From the NCBI GenBank assembly GCA_026413225.1, contig CM048591.1, forward strand, positions 46,769,803 through 46,833,802: a stretch of 64,000 bases of DNA. Reading direction: 5' to 3'. The position numbers and the translations under genes are program-made. Below the pieces are notes generated by a model, which saw only the letters and a list, made by a program, of their open reading frames with translations, had not been told where the DNA came from and did no database searches. How positions within the stretch are numbered: position 1 is the first letter of the stretch; every line of letters starts with the position of its first letter. This document shows, in pieces, positions 63,118 through 64,000 of this stretch. This DNA is from Otis tarda (taxonomy: Eukaryota > Chordata > Aves > Otidiformes > Otididae).

Positions 63118-63126
63118 GATAAAAGG
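63118..63126 (+). promoter_or_regulatory. TATA-like box of the family-C LTR
   Basis: GATAAAAGG, about 235 bp into the LTR and about 400 bp upstream of its AATAAA. Confidence 0.65.
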
Positions 63127-63144
63127 ACTGTTGGGACAAACCTC

Positions 63145-63425
63145 ACTGCAATCACCCACTGAGAGGTTTGGACCCACAAGACACCTGTGTGACTGCTGAA
63201 CCACCAAAACATTTGGACCTGATGCAACTGTCCACCATTGCTGAAGCCAAACACTGACACGATTGTCCACCAGCAAAGACAAGCCCTCACTGCAATCACC
63301 CATCACCGAAGAACACCAACATGATCACCCACTGCTGAACCACTGAGAGATCCGGACCCCGGGACACTGGCGCGATCACCCACCACTGTAGCACAAAGGG
63401 ATTTGGACCCCCTGGACGCTGCAGA
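63145..63425 (+). repeat. Degenerate short-period repeats in the LTR leader
   Basis: Variants of a unit of roughly 45-55 bp recur, built from ATCACCCAC..., CTGCTGAACCAC or similar, then TTTGGACC/CCGGACC and a GACAC(T/C)G stretch. The clearest units start near 63151, 63323 and 63375. They are imperfect and of variable length, and they lie in the presumed transcribed leader rather than in U3. Confidence 0.7.
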
Positions 63426-63431
63426 TCCATG

Positions 63432-63442
63432 GTGGTGAGTAC
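63432..63442 (+). promoter_or_regulatory. Candidate 5' splice donor in the LTR leader
   Basis: The sequence CCATGGTG|GTGAGTAC has a near-consensus donor (GTGAGT at 63435-63440) six bases after an ATG. It lies between the presumed transcription start and the polyadenylation signal. A pyrimidine-rich stretch follows. Its use cannot be judged from sequence alone. Confidence 0.4.
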
Positions 63443-63529
63443 GCTTACAACTCTATCCTGAATGCTTGCTTAATTTCCATCTTTTCTTTTCATTCTGCCC
63501 TATCACTACTATAATTTTCTACTTGTGAT

Positions 63530-63535
63530 AATAAA
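63530..63535 (+). promoter_or_regulatory. Polyadenylation signal of the family-C LTR
   Basis: AATAAA in the context TGATAATAAAAGTTG, with a T-rich and GT-rich stretch following, which fits a cleavage site shortly downstream. Confidence 0.75.
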
Positions 63536-63702
63536 AGTTGTTTTGGATAAATAGCATTTGACCTCATTTGTGTCTTAATCTCGCTCAAGGTGATCGAAGC
63601 TGCGGTGAGAGACTCCTCTAGCCGACCCTAGCCTCCCAGACTTGTCCGAGGTCCGTTATAATACAAGGGGGCCTTCCTCTTGTCTGAAATCTGGTTGTAA
63701 CA

Positions 63703-64000
63703 GACCAATACAGCCTGTCCCAAGCAGCAATCATGGAACAAAAAGAAAACTTTTAACCAATCCCAAAACAATTCCGAACAGCGAGAGAAGAGAGAACCAG
63801 CTCACTAGCCCATCCCCACTTAAGTACTGAGTGTGATGTATATGGCATGGAATACTCTCTTTGACCAGTTTGGGCCAAGTGTTCTGGCTGTATCTCTCCC
63901 AGCTTCCTGTACCTGCACATTAGCGAAACCTGGGAAGCTGGAAAGTGTCCTTGGTCTCTCTAGCAACAACTGGTAACATCAGTGTGGTTATCAACATTCT
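63703..64000 (-). mobile_element. Family-B LTR, minus strand, right part, cut by window end
   Basis: Minus-strand reading aligns in order with the 50.2-kb LTR: AGAATGTTGATAACCACACTG, GAGACCAAGGACAC, GGAAGCTGGGAGAG, then a TATTCCATGCCATA promoter region (TATA weakened to a CTTAAGT-type sequence near 63.82 kb). CATGATTGCTGCTTGGGACAGGCTG follows. The match to the 50.2-kb copy starts about 70 bp into that LTR, so only its first few dozen bases lie beyond the window. It is the other half of the LTR at 62704-62883. Confidence 0.9.

Larger units (their letters stand above)
62884..63702 (+). mobile_element. Solo LTR of a third type (family C), nested in a family-B LTR
   Basis: 819 bp, TGTGAGAGACTG...GGTTGTAACA, flanked by a perfect 5-bp duplication GACCA (62879-62883 and 63703-63707). 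The flanks are two halves of the same minus-strand family-B LTR, so both junctions are confirmed independently. U3 contains two 41-bp imperfect repeats (62890-62930 and 62936-62976). GATAAAAGG at 63118-63126 is the likely TATA element and AATAAA lies at 63530-63535, giving an R region of about 400 nt. R holds a degenerate repeat block (63145-63425) and a consensus-like splice donor. No gag, pol or env follows: a solo LTR. Confidence 0.92.

Noticed and set aside
63145-63425. CRISPR-like or satellite array
   Set aside because: The units are imperfect and of variable length, with no constant repeat separated by unique spacers. The block is contained within an LTR of vertebrate type.

Overview
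This 64-kb window looks like non-coding DNA from a bird genome. I find no host protein-coding gene, tRNA, rRNA, CRISPR array or bacterial-style operon. The bird assignment rests on many CR1 LINE copies with the typical 3' end (ATTCTATG octamers behind a GGACTAGATGA-type tail). It also rests on solo LTRs of avian endogenous-retrovirus type, bounded by TG...CA, with TATA-like and AATAAA signals and 5-bp target duplications. The unique DNA between repeats is AT-rich with stops in all frames. I cannot name the species or chromosome.

Layout. 1-17.9 kb: AT-rich unique DNA with five CR1 fragments (4.4-5.6, 8.0, 12.0 and 13.9 kb, then the large copy). 17.94-20.52 kb: the best-preserved CR1, a 5'-truncated copy whose ORF2 reads from the end of the endonuclease through the reverse transcriptase in one frame, apart from a 65-bp shifted segment; its endonuclease and RT active sites are mutated. 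20.5-32.1 kb: mostly featureless, with strong hairpins and old CR1 remnants. 32.1-40.9 kb: a repeat cluster with four LTR copies of one broad type (~1.1 kb when complete) in alternating orientation. One of these sits inside a CR1 and another ends an old CR1 that is also split by a younger CR1. 40.9-47.6 kb: nothing recognised. 47.6-51.6 kb: an old CR1 spanning endonuclease to 3' tail, interrupted by a young CR1 and then by a solo LTR. 51.6-62.1 kb: unique DNA with one solo LTR (57.4 kb) and one young CR1 (59.4-60.6 kb). 62.1-64.0 kb: a stack of LTRs in which an 819-bp LTR sits inside an opposite-strand LTR with a perfect GACCA duplication on both sides.

There are no genes working together here. 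The history is successive retrotransposition: old CR1s, then younger CR1s and LTRs landing in them, with proviruses reduced to solo LTRs. By my own intervals, CR1 and LTR sequence is roughly 30% of the window, which is high for a bird and would fit a gene desert or a repeat-rich chromosome; that is inference. I did not find a convincing undescribed biological system. The most informative observations are the nested insertions with readable target duplications, the repeated loss of the RT catalytic aspartate in CR1 copies, and the unusual repeat-rich leader of the 62.9-kb LTR.
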